The position numbers and the translations under genes are program-made. The notes beneath the pieces are model-generated. The model had not been told where the DNA came from. It saw only the letters and a list, made by a program, of their open reading frames with translations, and did not search any database. DNA of 64,000 nucleotides from positions 558,001-622,000 of the forward strand of contig NC_064676.1 of assembly GCF_023278565.1 (NCBI RefSeq), given 5' to 3'. The DNA comes from Colletotrichum lupini. Taxonomy: Eukaryota > Ascomycota > Sordariomycetes > Glomerellales > Glomerellaceae. Below are positions 46,292 through 58,800 of the stretch, in pieces. How positions within the stretch are numbered: position 1 is the stretch's first letter; each line of letters begins with the position of its first letter.

Positions 46292-48316
46292 CTAATACAC
46301 TGAGTTGAGTCTAGGTCCTCTATACCTCTTGTTCGCGTACCCAAACCAATTCGCGACAGAAAAGAGACCCATAACCCCGAGAACCACGCAAGCATAATCT
46401 GCCTTTGAATTAGCAAGGAATGGCTGTACAGTCGTAATGGAACAGTTAGCTCACTCATATTCGAAGCCGAGACAGGCATAACAACGGGAAAGTCATAGAA
46501 CACCAGCGCCAACAGTCCCAAGACAATCGTCAAAATGTTGGCAGCGGCACCAATGAGGGGCGGCATGTTAAACTTTCGCCGCGGCAGTAATCGACGGAAA
46601 GCCGCCTCTCCTTGTGACCGTTGATATAGAGCTAGGGCGGCTGGAAAGGCAAAGCTCACTTGCTGTAGAATTAGGCCGGTAGCGACAAGAGCATTGAAAG
46701 CCGTCGAAGACGCTAGAAATAAGCAACCGAGAGCGAAGATGAGTGCCCAGTTGACGAGAAGTGCGTTGACTGGCACGCCCATTTTAGGGTGGATCTTGCA
46801 AAGGAATGGGGAGAATACAATGGCATTGTCACGAGCGAATGCCCAAGTGAGTCGACTGGCCGTCTGTAGTGTCCCGTACAAGCGAAGCATCCGCAAGAAG
46901 AGAGTACAATCACGAACGTTGTTCCTGCTGCGCTGGATCCAGTTGCCTGCGACCAAATCTCGAGAATAGGCAGCCTAGTGTAAGCTCATGTCAGCTCTGC
47001 AAACTTCCTATGCCTGCAACACAAATACCGCCCCGCGTGACTTGAAGCTAGGTGTTACTGATTCGGGCCTAGACACTTAGGTTCAGAGAAAATGGGGGCA
47101 TACGGTGATGAGAGCACAGGCTCAAGATCTGTGAAGCAGTACAGCATAGCTACGCTGAACGTAAAAGCCGAAACAAACCCGATAGTTATCGTCGATACAA
47201 GTGCTTTAGGTATCGCAGATGAAGCATTGGTGCATTCCTCGGCCAAGTGTATGGCGCCATCGAGGCCGGAGTAGATGAAGTTAGGGTTGAGTAGACCAGT
47301 CAGAAAGACTATTCCCTTTGACGACCAACCACTCTCATTAACGAACGTGGTCCACACAAAGGAATCTTTCTGTTTCCGTCCCGAGCGCGCCAAGCATGTG
47401 ACCGTTATCACGAAGAAGCCTGTCAAAGAAAGAAAAACTATGAAATTAGATAGTCAGCCTTTGCACTGTCTGGAGATGGTCTGCGAGGTGCAGTAATTAA
47501 CAACAGTACCTACAGCCAATATCGTGGACCCAAGCTGTCCGTTTCATCAGGAAAATGTTGTACACTGTAAACGCGATGTTGAATGCCTGGAAGACTAGAA
47601 AGATATGCCATGTTTCTGGGATATACGTAGGATCGAGGTACGATGCGAGCGAAAGAATTATGACTGGCATTTGAATGATGAAGCCCGCTCCATTGGCAAT
47701 CCAACCTAGGAAGTTGATACTGCCGCAACAATAGCTCTAAATAATTGCACACGTCAGCAACAGACGAAAATTGAGCCACAAAAAGTCTTACAAGTCCACG
47801 GCTGTACCGTTTGGGTGCTAGGATGCTGGTCCAGTGGTATTGTCCCCCGGCGGTAGGATAGACGGATGCGATCTCAGCCATGCTCAACGCACATGCGCCT
47901 CCTAACACGAAAATGAGGACGATGCCATAGAGCAGGGTGACGGGCCCTCCAGAGCTGATTGAAATCACTAGCGTGGCTGCAATTGCGGACCAGCTGTTGC
48001 AGATGTTCCATCCTAATCCAACGATAGCCAAAGGCCCAATGTCTCGTTTCGCCAGCGACTGGAGCCCTAGGCGAGACAGGTCGGCGTCTTCGTCAGAAGT
48101 AGTAGGAGTTGAGGCACCTGCCAATGCGAAAATTTCCCGTAAGATTAGTCGAATGCCTGTTTTCAAGACGATTCCGAAAAATGACGAACCTTGTTCAACT
48201 TTGCCATGCTCCATTGACTTTCCAGTCGAGTTTTCTTTAGGTGCGACGCGTCTAGGGGAGGGTGTAGGCAACGTCATGATGTCTCTATCACGGCCGTCCA
48301 TCTTCCATGGATCCAA
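46292..48316 (-). pseudogene. APC-superfamily amino acid/choline permease gene with a one-base frameshift
   Basis: Six exons on the minus strand: 48316..48190, 48117..47792, 47736..47514, 47419..47104, 46974..46455 and 46398..46292, all GT-AG. The product is a 12-TM carrier of the fungal GABA/choline permease type: GPLAIVGLGWNICNSW at TM1, GACALSMAEIASVYPTAGGQ, LGWIANGAGF, LTGLLNPNFIYSGLDGA, TASRLTWAFARDN and LILQQVSFAFPAAL. In exon 5 the frame of ATGSSAAGTTFVIVLSS changes by one base before LYGTLQTASRL, at about 46876-46905. One missing base restores a 539-residue protein. A 44-bp intron (GTACTC...CTACAG) would also restore the frame, but it would delete part of a conserved membrane helix. 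A sequencing error is possible. Confidence 0.8.
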
Positions 48317-48480
48317 ATCACAACGAAAACAGAGAAAACCACAAGTTTCACCGATCGTACGACACGTATCTTAAGCAGTTTTAGAGTTCGAATAACGGTG
48401 ATTTATGCGAGCAGCTCGTATAAGGATCCTCGCTACGGTATAAGTCGAGACTGAGATAAAGCGGTAAGTGGTATTTTCCC
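48317..48480. promoter_or_regulatory. Presumed promoter of the permease gene, next to a RIP block
   Basis: About 160 bases of normal sequence lie between the permease start and the edge of the AT-rich block, so little room is left for an upstream regulatory region. The inference rests only on position. Confidence 0.3.
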
Positions 48481-49495
48481 TGTTACACTGCAGACTTAAA
48501 TTAACTTTCTTTTTATATACTTTTTCTTAGTACGTACTGTTAGTGCGGGCTACCGTATTATACTAACCTCTTTAATAAGGCCCAATTCCCCTTTCTCCCC
48601 CTATATTAAATATAACTAGCTTAAGTAACGGCTACTATACGCCGCTACGATTACTACTTTTATTAAATATTTTTAATACCTTTTTAACCTTTATTATTAT
48701 TATTTAGTTTATATTACTACGCTTATTTATAAAGAAGCGTCGTATTCCGGACTTTATAAACGTAATTTTTATAACCCCTAAGATTATAAAGGTCCTAATT
48801 ATAAGACCTAGGCTAGATACGTTAGCTATTATAATATTACTTAGATTAATAATAATATAATTATACTTTAACTACGAGACGTATTTAAGTAGGATTATAA
48901 TTATAAACGAGATTAAGACCCGTTTTTCGAGCTTTTATTTCGTAAGGGATATTACCCTTATTACTATTTAAGAGTCCTTTTAGCTATTAAAAAACTCTAA
49001 ATACGTTATTATTATAAGCTTTTATATAACCGAGCTCGAGGTATTATTTAGACAACCTTAGTATTTTTTAATAAAGACTTCTTATTATAAACCTAATTAT
49101 AGAACTATATTAGGCCTTTTTTATTTTAAAATACTTATATAGGGCTCTAATTACTAACCCTAGGGCCCTATAACTCGAGCTTTAGGTATAGAGAGCGTTT
49201 TATAAAAGGGAAATAAAAACGTACTTTCTACTCTTATTTATAATACTCGTATTTTTATTTAGCTCGATCTTAAGAACCCCCGTTATTAAGCCGAGGCGCA
49301 GTTTACTTATAAAAAAGTTATTAAAAACTACTTATTTAAGAGCGAGGATATTAGCTCGGTAACTAGGATTCTAACCGGTTATATACTTACCTCGAAGACC
49401 CTAAGAATATAATAAGCTATATTTAGTTACTATACTTAGCTACTTAAACTTTTTAATATAATTATTATTAAGGGATCTAAGATTTAGTTTATTTA
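48481..49495 (+). mobile_element. RIP-degraded Tad1-type LINE, 5' part (5' region and ORF1)
   Basis: AT-rich RIP-type sequence, interrupted at 49496 by gypsy-2 and continued at 55816. The 4-bp target duplication TTTA (49492-49495 and 55816-55819) supports the join. The assignment to LINE ORF1 comes from the zinc-knuckle remnant shortly after the insertion, at about 56090-56240. This part alone shows no recognised motif. The 5' end is estimated from composition. Confidence 0.6.
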
Positions 49496-49718
49496 TATTA
49501 TAAAAGGGAACTCGAGGTAGGTCGGAACGCTACTATATTAACCTAATTAACTAAAGACTTAACGTAAAGAGGGAAAAAACAGAATAGTAAGTAGAAGCTA
49601 GCGGGCTAGCCCTTTAGGCCTAGCGGTCTAGCTCGTTACGTAACTATTAAGAGCTTAGCCTCGTAACCTAAGGCTGAGCCATAGGGCCCACAGGGCCCTA
49701 ATACCCACTGCCGTAATA
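49496..49718 (-). repeat. 3' LTR of gypsy-2
   Basis: 223 bp, starting TATTATAAAAGGG (TGTCA before RIP) and ending CCGTAATA (CCGTGACA before RIP). It shares GGGCCCACAGGGCCCTAAT with its partner. It is followed by a TTACCCCCCCC tract. Confidence 0.92.
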
Positions 49719-52700
49719 TTACCCCCCCCTCTATACTAAAGGGCGCTATCCGTAGTACCGAAAATAAACCTCTAAATTACCCCTTATTTTAGTAAATCTA
49801 TAGCTATAATTACTATTATTATATTATTATCGTCCCTTAATAATAGCGAATTACTAGCTGCGGCAGCTTTTATTTATATATTTATATTCCGTAGCGGGCC
49901 CTTAGTAGTTAGATATTAGTAATAAAATACTTAGAGTATTACTAGTACATACTTAAAGCTCTTTACGTCGTACTAAGTTAGGTTTATATCGTATCCCTTT
50001 TAATTTACTTAGTATTATAGTTTTCCTTTATATAAGCGTAATTTAATAACCTCTAAGACCTCGTACTTTAGTTTATTATTATTATTAATAATTAGTAGCG
50101 GCGGGTCTTAGTTCTACCTAGGTAGTAAGTTATTAATAGCCTTTTTTAGCTTATTTAAGTAGAAGACTAGGTATACCTAGCTACTCGTTAATAGTTTTAT
50201 AATTTATATACCCCCCTATTTAGTACTAACGATAGGCTATAGCCCGGCCCACGGCTACTATAGTTTATTTATATTAATAGATTTTTAATACGAAGTATTA
50301 ACAAAGACCTAGTCCCCTAGTTTTAAGTTATCTAGGCGCTAGTAGCGGTTAGTATATCTCTTATATCGTACTTAAATAACTTTTATATTACTCCTAGTAG
50401 TCTCCTAGGCCTTATATATTCCCTAGGCTATACGCTACGTATTAGTGCGGTTTAGCTTTTTTTTTATAGAGCTAAATTAGTAAGTTCGCTTAGACTAGTT
50501 AAAAAAGAGCTATAGTTAATAACCGAATTCTATTTTATATAATAATAGCCCTATAGTCTCGTTAGGCTAGGTAGTATAAGTAAAGTTAACTACGGGTAGT
50601 ATATTATTCTAGTTATTTTAATACTAGTTAATTAGTAATCTTAACTACTATAAGATATATTAGTTTAGTACCTCTATCTAGCCGTCTATTTAGGGGTAGT
50701 CGGCCGTTAATAGCTATAGCTTAACCCCACAGATCTTATAAAGCTCCCTTTAGAAATCGAAGATAAATTAGGGGCCTTAGTCTAATATAATAGTCTTTAA
50801 TAAGCCGAAAATAAGTAGTACCCGTTTATAAAATATCCGGCTTATATCTTTTATTATAGTAGTTTTATAATAAAGAATAAATATCGCCCTCTTACTTAAG
50901 TAGTTTACTACTACCTAAATATTATTAAATCCTTTTTAATTAGTAAAGATAGTTATAAAGTTAGTAAAAATATATTACTATGGGTAGTTAGGTATTAGAA
51001 ATAGCCTTAGCTCCCCTAGGGGCTTATTACACGGCTTTTATAATTAATAATAAGTATAATAGTTCTATACGTATTAATAAGTATCCGCCGTTAAGCTTAG
51101 CTAGTAGTATTATTATTTAATTATTTTTATAACCTTATTATACTCTAAGTAAGCGAAGAGCTTTTACTTATAAACCTTATAAATAACTATAGTACGAAGG
51201 TTCTCTTTTTTAAGTATTACGAGCTTCTTATTTATTATTAATAATCCGTCGTTTTAAATAAACTAGCGCTCGCGCCCTTTAGCTATTAATACTTATATTA
51301 ATACGAGGGATATTATAATAAGGTCTTTATTAAGTTTTAAAATCTTCTTTATTAATAAGTACCCCTAGAGCTCGTTTTTTAATAAGAGCGAGCTAATTAT
51401 AAGTTATAATTAACTAACTACGGCGCTTAATAACGCCTATAACTCTACTACGATATTAGGGGATAATAGTCCTAATAATAAGAGGACTTAGGTCTTATTA
51501 GCCTCTTTTAGTACTTACTAAGTATAAATATCCTCCGTGTTTTATAAGAGGGTATTAGCTAGTACGTTCTCTTTTCCTAGGTAGTAGTAAATCTAAAAAT
51601 TAAAGTCCGTTAGCGTGCTAGCTTAGCGGGCTTATTATAAGTTAAGTAGGCGCTTAGTTATAAAGAATAATAGTAGCTAATAGTTTATAATAACGTGGAA
51701 CCTATACTTATAGCTTATAAGCTCTGCGCGCTATTCTTCTAAGTATAGTACTATTACTAACATTTCCTTATTATAAATAGTATAGTTAAGCTCTATACCG
51801 CTTATCGTTTTTAAATAAAAAGCTACTAAGTACTATAACCCGTTATCTTTTTATTATTATAATAGCGCTCTGGCGCATATTAAGTTAGAAATATTAGTTT
51901 CTAACCGCGTTAATAGCTCTAGTTTAAAGTAATAAAAAATAAATACCGACGTTAGCGCTAGCTTTATAACTTTAAAAACCGTTTTATAATCGGCGCTAAA
52001 GTTAAAAAAAACTCCCTTACTTATTAGCCTTACAAGGGGCCTAGTTAAGTAGCCGTAGTCCTTTATAAATCTCCTATAAAAGTTATAGAACCTAAGGAAA
52101 GACTAGATACCCTTAAGTAATATAAGTAGCTTTTAATTTCTAATTATAAAGACTTTCTCCTTATTAAGCTATATACCTTTTATAAAAACTACGAAGCCTA
52201 GGTACTTTATAAAAATAATACTAAATTCGCACTTTTTAATATCTATTTATAAGCCTACTTTTTATAAGCAGTTTAGTACTTTAGTAACGTACTCTTAGTA
52301 CTAAAGGGGGTTATTTAAAAAAATTAGGATATTATTTATATACGTTATATAGAAGTTATCTAAGTACTTTATTAATATCTCGTTTATATATTATTAATAC
52401 GTAGTAGGCTTATTATAAAGCCTAAAGGGTACTACTTTATATTTATATACCCCGTAATAAGTTCTAAACGTTATTAAGTCCTTAGAGGCTAGGTCGAGGC
52501 GAATATAATAAAGAGCCTACTTAATATTTAATTTAGTAAATACTTTTACCTTATTTAGTTATGCGAGGGTCTCGTTAATAAGTAATAATAAGTAGTAGTC
52601 TTTTTTTATAACCTTATTAAGCTTACGGAAGTTAACGCAAAAGCGTAGACTATTATTATACTTTTTTATAAATAGCGTTAGTAATATAAAAGGAGTATTA

Positions 52701-55592
52701 CTTAGCTTAATAAATCCCTTTTATAAGTACTTTAGTAAATAGGCTCTTATAGCCTCTAACTCTAGTACTAACTATTTATATAAAGAGTAATAAGTTAGCT
52801 TCTCCTTATTACTATTTAAGAGCTTAATTTTATAGTTATACGGCCTATAAAGTACTAGTATATTACTAGCCGCTTTATTAAAAACGTTAGTCTAAGGCCG
52901 TAAATACTTTAATAAGTTCGTTATTATAAGGTCGTAAATAACCTAGTTATTATTATAGAAGGGGTCTACCTCCTCTTTCTTATCCTTTATAATACGGTTA
53001 AGCTTATAGAGTAATATAGAGCTTATTTTAACGTCGTTCTACCTTAAGTTCTTTTTAAAATCGGGAGCGCTAATAAAAGTAATATTTATTTATATTATTA
53101 CTAAGTATAGTTTTTACTACTTAGCCCTCTCCGCGGGGGTAATATTAATACTATTAAGGGCGCGTTTTATTTTCTTTATATTCTTAGCCTCGTTTAACTA
53201 TTATATTTAGCGGGCCGTCGTTTTTAGCGGGCGTAATAATATTTTAATTAATATACTCTTCGCTCGCTATTACTAAAGCTTTTGGTTATAGCGGGTTATA
53301 TTTATTTTAAATAGGTCTTATTAGCGGTCGGCGTTAATTTAGTATTATATATTAATAACTTCCGGGGTATATAGGTCCTCGATATCCCTAACGATAATAG
53401 AGGGCGTCTTTTATAATAATAAGTCCTTAGGCTATATTAACTATCGGTAGCGAATATTAGGGTTTACCCCGTAGTATTTAAACTACTTCCGCCCTAGGAT
53501 TAGGTCGTAATAGCTTATATTAAGCTAAAAGAGGGGTATTTTTAAAAGGACCTGTCGATTAATATATAAGTTAGCGGCCTATACTACGCTAATATTATCT
53601 AATTACTCTTTATTAAACCCGGTAGTAGGGATTAGGTATAGTAATTTATAAAATAGGGCCGCGTAGAACTATTATAATAGAGGGGTTATATAGTTATTTA
53701 TAAATCCGTACTTATTAGCTCCCGTATTAAATAAGGCTCTTAAGTAAATTCTATATTTATTAAATACTAATATAAGCTCTATTTTAAGGGGCTAGCCCCC
53801 TACGAGATCTTATAAGTTTACTAAATTAATTACTAATTTTCTATTCTTTTTATACGTATCCCCTAGCTAGGAGTTTATTTTTATTAGGGGTTTTAGTTTT
53901 CTAAACCCGACTTTATTTTAATAGGGCCCGCGGTAGCGTTAATAACGGCTATAGTAGTCTTTAGTTTTTTAGAGTAATTCTTAGAGATATATTTAGTATT
54001 ATTATAAACGAAGTAAGCGCTACTATCCTTAAGTTTTTAATATAGGGCTTTAGGGATCGTCTCGCGGGTAGAGGTGCGACCTCGGTCTTATTTAATACCC
54101 CTAGTACTTTTATTATTTCCGCTACTTTTATTACTTTTACTACTTCTACTCGAGGTTTAGTAAGTTTAGCTAAAAGCCTTAACTAGGCAGTTTTTTATAA
54201 AAGGGGGCTATATTACGTTAACTAACTAAGTAACGTACTTAGTATATTTCTAAAAAGTAGCCGTATTATCTAAGTACTTTAATATAGCCTAGTTATAAAG
54301 ATATATAGGTAGCTTATTATAAAAACGGCGCTTTTATTAAGACTTTAGAAACTTATTAATACGCGCGAGCTTAGCGAATATAGAGCGCTTTTAATAAACC
54401 TTTTTAAGCGTAATTATAAGTATATCTAGCTTATAACTAGCGTCGTTTATAGCGGTCGGGCTAGTATAAGCTAACTTAAACTTATAGAGTAGCTACTTAG
54501 CTATAGTAATTTTATTAGAAATTAGTATTAAGTATATAAATTCTATAGCGCTATTTCTAATTTTATTAATAATATACTCTAAGCGGTACCTATTTATATT
54601 ATAATTAGTATTCTCTAAGCGCTTCGTAATATGCTAGAGCTAATAGTCGAACTTAAAGCTAGTATTATTACTTATAAAAATAAGTACGTTAGGTATTTTC
54701 TAAGAACCGTAAGTAACGGGATAGGACGAGGCTAAAGTAGTCTTGCGGCTACCCTATATCTCTAGGTATACTAATTATTACTTTAGTACGCTAAAAGTAA
54801 TAATATTTTAAATAAAGCTAGCCTAAGAGCCGTTCTCTAATTACTCTAGCTTTTCGGCTATAGCTACGTTATTAATATTAGCTCGGGTAAGGGCTTCTTT
54901 TATAATACGGAGCTCTATAATAATAGTACGTATAAAGTCGAGGTTCTTATAGGTTATTACGTATAGGCGCTTAGTACTATTACTTAGCTAGTTAATAATA
55001 AAAGCTAGGACCTGCTCTAATTAGTATTAAGTAATACGCACTTTTAGCTATTATTTAATTTATTTAAACAGGGTCTTTTTATCGTTTTTAAAGTATAGTT
55101 TTTAAATAAGGTTAAGGTCGATATATTACTTAGTATTCTTTTTAAAAAGGATATCGTTACGGATATAAATAAGTAAAGTAAGCTAGTTAGCTATATTATT
55201 AAAGTACGCTAAGTAATCGGCCTAAGTAATAGAGGGTAAGAAGCGCTCTACTAGTTAGTTAAATAGCGCAACCTTAGGGTTAATAACTAGGAGCTTAGCG
55301 CCTTTATTAGGGCCTATAACGCTCTATCGGGACTTATAAAGGCGGCGACTTTATTAAAAGCCGTTAGTATAAAAGGAGACCTAGCCTCCCTAGCTATATC
55401 CTCTAACTATTATATTTAATAAAAGGGGTATATATTTAAGGAGTATTAATTACGCTACTTATGCGTAATTAATTCGGTTAGCTATTACTTAGCTTTTTTA
55501 TATACTTTTTTAATAAGAATAGCTAATAATTAATTAATTAAGATATTATCGTTCTGTTTTTAAAAAATAGTTAATTAAATAACGTTAAGTAG

Positions 55593-55815
55593 TATTATAA
55601 AAGGGAACTCGAGGTAGGTCGGAACGTTACTATATTAACCTAATTAACTAAAAACTTAACGTAAAGAGGGAAAAAACAGAACAGTGGGTAGAAGCTAGCG
55701 GGCTGGCCCTTTGGGCCCAGCGGTCTAGCTCGTTACGTAACCACTAGGAGCTCAGCCTCGCAGCCTGAGGCTAAGCCACAGGGCCCACAGGGCCCTAATG
55801 CCCACTGCCGTGACA
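55593..55815 (-). repeat. 5' LTR of gypsy-2
   Basis: 223 bp, ending with the unaltered CCGTGACA. Its inner end is RIP-altered while its outer end keeps CA and TG pairs, so mutation is uneven along the LTR. Confidence 0.92.
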
Positions 55816-58800
55816 TTTATATTATTAAAAGTATTAAAATACGGATCCTAGGCCTAAGTAAGTAGCTTCTTAACTTTAGCTTATTTATTTAGGACGAGAT
55901 TAAGGCCGTTATAAGGATAGACCCCCTCTATTACCGGACCTCGGGCCTAACGGCTAGCCCTTATATTACGTATATCGTTTCGTTCTTAAGATCGACTAAG
56001 GAGCCCTTTAGTATTTTTAAGTTAGTTAAAGTATAGCTACTTATATACTACCTATTTTTAAAGTAATATTAGGTCTATTTAAATTAGTATAGCTCTAAGG
56101 ACTATTTTAGAACCTAACGCTACTATTATTATAATAAGCTAAAATATAATAATAATTATATTTTAATAATCCCTTAGTACGCGAACTATTAAGGACCGTA
56201 TTTAAATAATTATATAAACTATTTTATTTATTTTTAGAGGAAGGATAGTAGTATTATTTACTAAACTTCTTAATAAAAAAAGCTTTTTTATAAAGCTAGT
56301 AGGGAACTTTATTTATAAGTTACGAAGCTCGACTCCTCTTCCCTAAGCCCTACCCCCGCCCTTAAGCTAGAGCTTAGTACGGAGTCCTTTAGTACTTAAC
56401 TTCGGAACGAGCTTATAAATATATAAATAAAAAGCTTTATTAAAAATATTATTTATAAGTTTATAATAATTAATATTATTATAAATAACGCTAATAGACC
56501 CCCCGAGTAAGAATAAATATAGCCGGCTATTACAGAATTAAATAATATTTTAAACTCTATTTTAAAAAAGTAATAATTACCCCCTTTCTAAAAAATAGGA
56601 CTCTAAGCTCCTCTCAAAAAATAGCTTAAAATATAAAGAACTAGCCCTAAAAAAGAAGAGTAAGTATAAGAGTGTTACCCGAGGGCGCTTTATAATTACC
56701 TAAAGCTAGCGTATATAATACGTATTAAAATTAAAATACTATAGGTTAATATATAGAAGAACGGGTATAAGTACGATTACGCCCTAGTTATTACTAAATT
56801 TAAATAAGTAGATATATTATTATTATAAAAGTTATAATATAGTATAAGTAAGCCGTAGAATATTATTAAATCTTACCCTAATTTTACTTTATACTCGCTA
56901 GTATAGAGCTAGGATATTACGTTAAATAGGCTACGGGTCTTAATATATATCCGACGTACCCTCCCCTACTTAGCGGTATTTAATATTATAAAGCTTCCCT
57001 ATCGGGATATACTTAGAGTATATATTCTAGGGTACTATATCCTTAACGTTTACTACGTACTTAATAAAAAACGTATATTAGTAACTCTTAGCCTCTAGAA
57101 CCCTCTATAAAGGGTCCTTATTATAGGGGACCTAAACGCTTATTATACGAACTAATAGCTAGGGATACCTTTATATATACCCGGGAATTACCTAGCTAAC
57201 TAGATAAATAACCGCTATTTTAATATTTTAAACCCTATAGGGGTCCCTACTTACAAGGTTAGTAACGTACTCGACCTTATTATTATTAATATCCCGCTAG
57301 CCCGTTCTTAGATTACTAGCTATATTTATACTAAGTCGGACTATAATACCCTTATTATAACTATTCCCCTTTTTATTAACCTAAGTAATACGTATTAACT
57401 AAAAAAAAAGAAGCAGAGGATTAGCCTAAAGAATATACCTTAGTTTATAAAAAAAGTAGAGGAACTAACTTAGAATATATATACTATATACGACTTTATA
57501 TACGACCTTAATCTAGCTACGGAGAGCTTAAATACTATTTTTTAATATACTTATTTTACCTCCTCTACCCTATACTACGTAGGGAGTAGGGGGACGAAAT
57601 AATAAAATAAGACCTATACTAAGATTAATAAGAGCTTTAAAATAGCATATATAGCTAATCTTTATTTTACTATTATAACTAAAGCTAATAAGTAGTATAA
57701 TAGTACTATACGAAGCGCTAAGGCCGCTATATAAGCTAGAATAGTTACTTTTATTAAAAAGGACTCGGATATATATTAAGTTATAAATTAAAACCGGCCG
57801 AGGCTTTAAGTCTAATCCCCTTTTTTATAAAATAATAAAACTATAATTACTAAGCTTATTAAAAAAGTAATACTTTTTAAAAAAAAAAATTTAGAGCGAG
57901 TAATTATAAGAGACGACGTTTATTTTAATTTTATAATACGTTTTAAATAAACCCTATTTTAAGATCTAATTATTTATTAATATAAAATAGAGGACGCGGT
58001 ACTTAGTATAAGTAATACTACCCCTAGTATAGATAATATTATAGTTTTTATATTATAGGCTTATTAGCTATATATTAACGAATACGTTTACTGTTTTTAC
58101 TAATCCTACTTTATATTCGGGTATTATTTTAAAGCCTAGCGGGACGCTAAGGTAGTAATAATCCTAAAGCCTAACTAAAATATGCGTATATATAAGGGCT
58201 AGCGCCCGATCTTATTATTAGTTATGTTAAGAAAAGGTTTTAAGCGCCTTATAGCTAGGAGGATATTTTATATTACGGTTACCCGGGGTATATTATACTT
58301 TTAAGTAGCTAGGGTACTACCTAAGCGATTAATTATTAATATTATTAGTATAATAGCTTATAATATATAGGTAGCTTTTAATAGGAAGCTTATTACTATT
58401 TTTATTATAATAGACGTTAAAGGAGCTTTTAATTTAGTCCTATATAACTATTTATATAACTAACTTAGGGTATAGGGATAGCTAGAGAATATTATTACTT
58501 AAGTTTAGTACTTTAACTAATTATACCGTACCTCGGTTTATTATAAAGGATACTAAATACTTATATCCCCCCTCTTTTATAAGCTATTATAAGGATTACC
58601 GATCTTACTTATCCTCTTTTTTTTTTATATTAAGTAGATTTATTAAATCGGCCCAGAGTTATTTAAGTTTAGTTATATTAATAATTACGTAATACTTTAT
58701 ATTAAAAAAGACCTTATTAAGGCTACTTCTTAAGCATAATAAATCCTTAATAATATTATTACTTAGGGTAGTAATAATATTATTTAACTTAACCCTATAA

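Larger units (their letters stand above)
49496..55815 (-). mobile_element. Complete RIP-inactivated Ty3/gypsy LTR retrotransposon (gypsy-2, 6.3 kb)
   Basis: LTRs of 223 bp lie at 49496-49718 and 55593-55815. Reverse-strand Pol remnants are in the expected order. The RT catalytic run FYITYINNILIF (YIDD altered by RIP) is near 52330-52400, followed by GLQIDIKKCEF and KYLGFVV. The integrase zinc-binding and core start lies near 50900-51200 (KVIKIIKQQYYQ, then QYVQNCYTC and GELRLF, with stops read as Gln). A run of C just inside the left LTR, read as G on the minus strand, fits the polypurine tract. It is inserted in LINE ORF1. Its LTRs are unlike those of gypsy-1, so it is a separate family. Confidence 0.92.
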
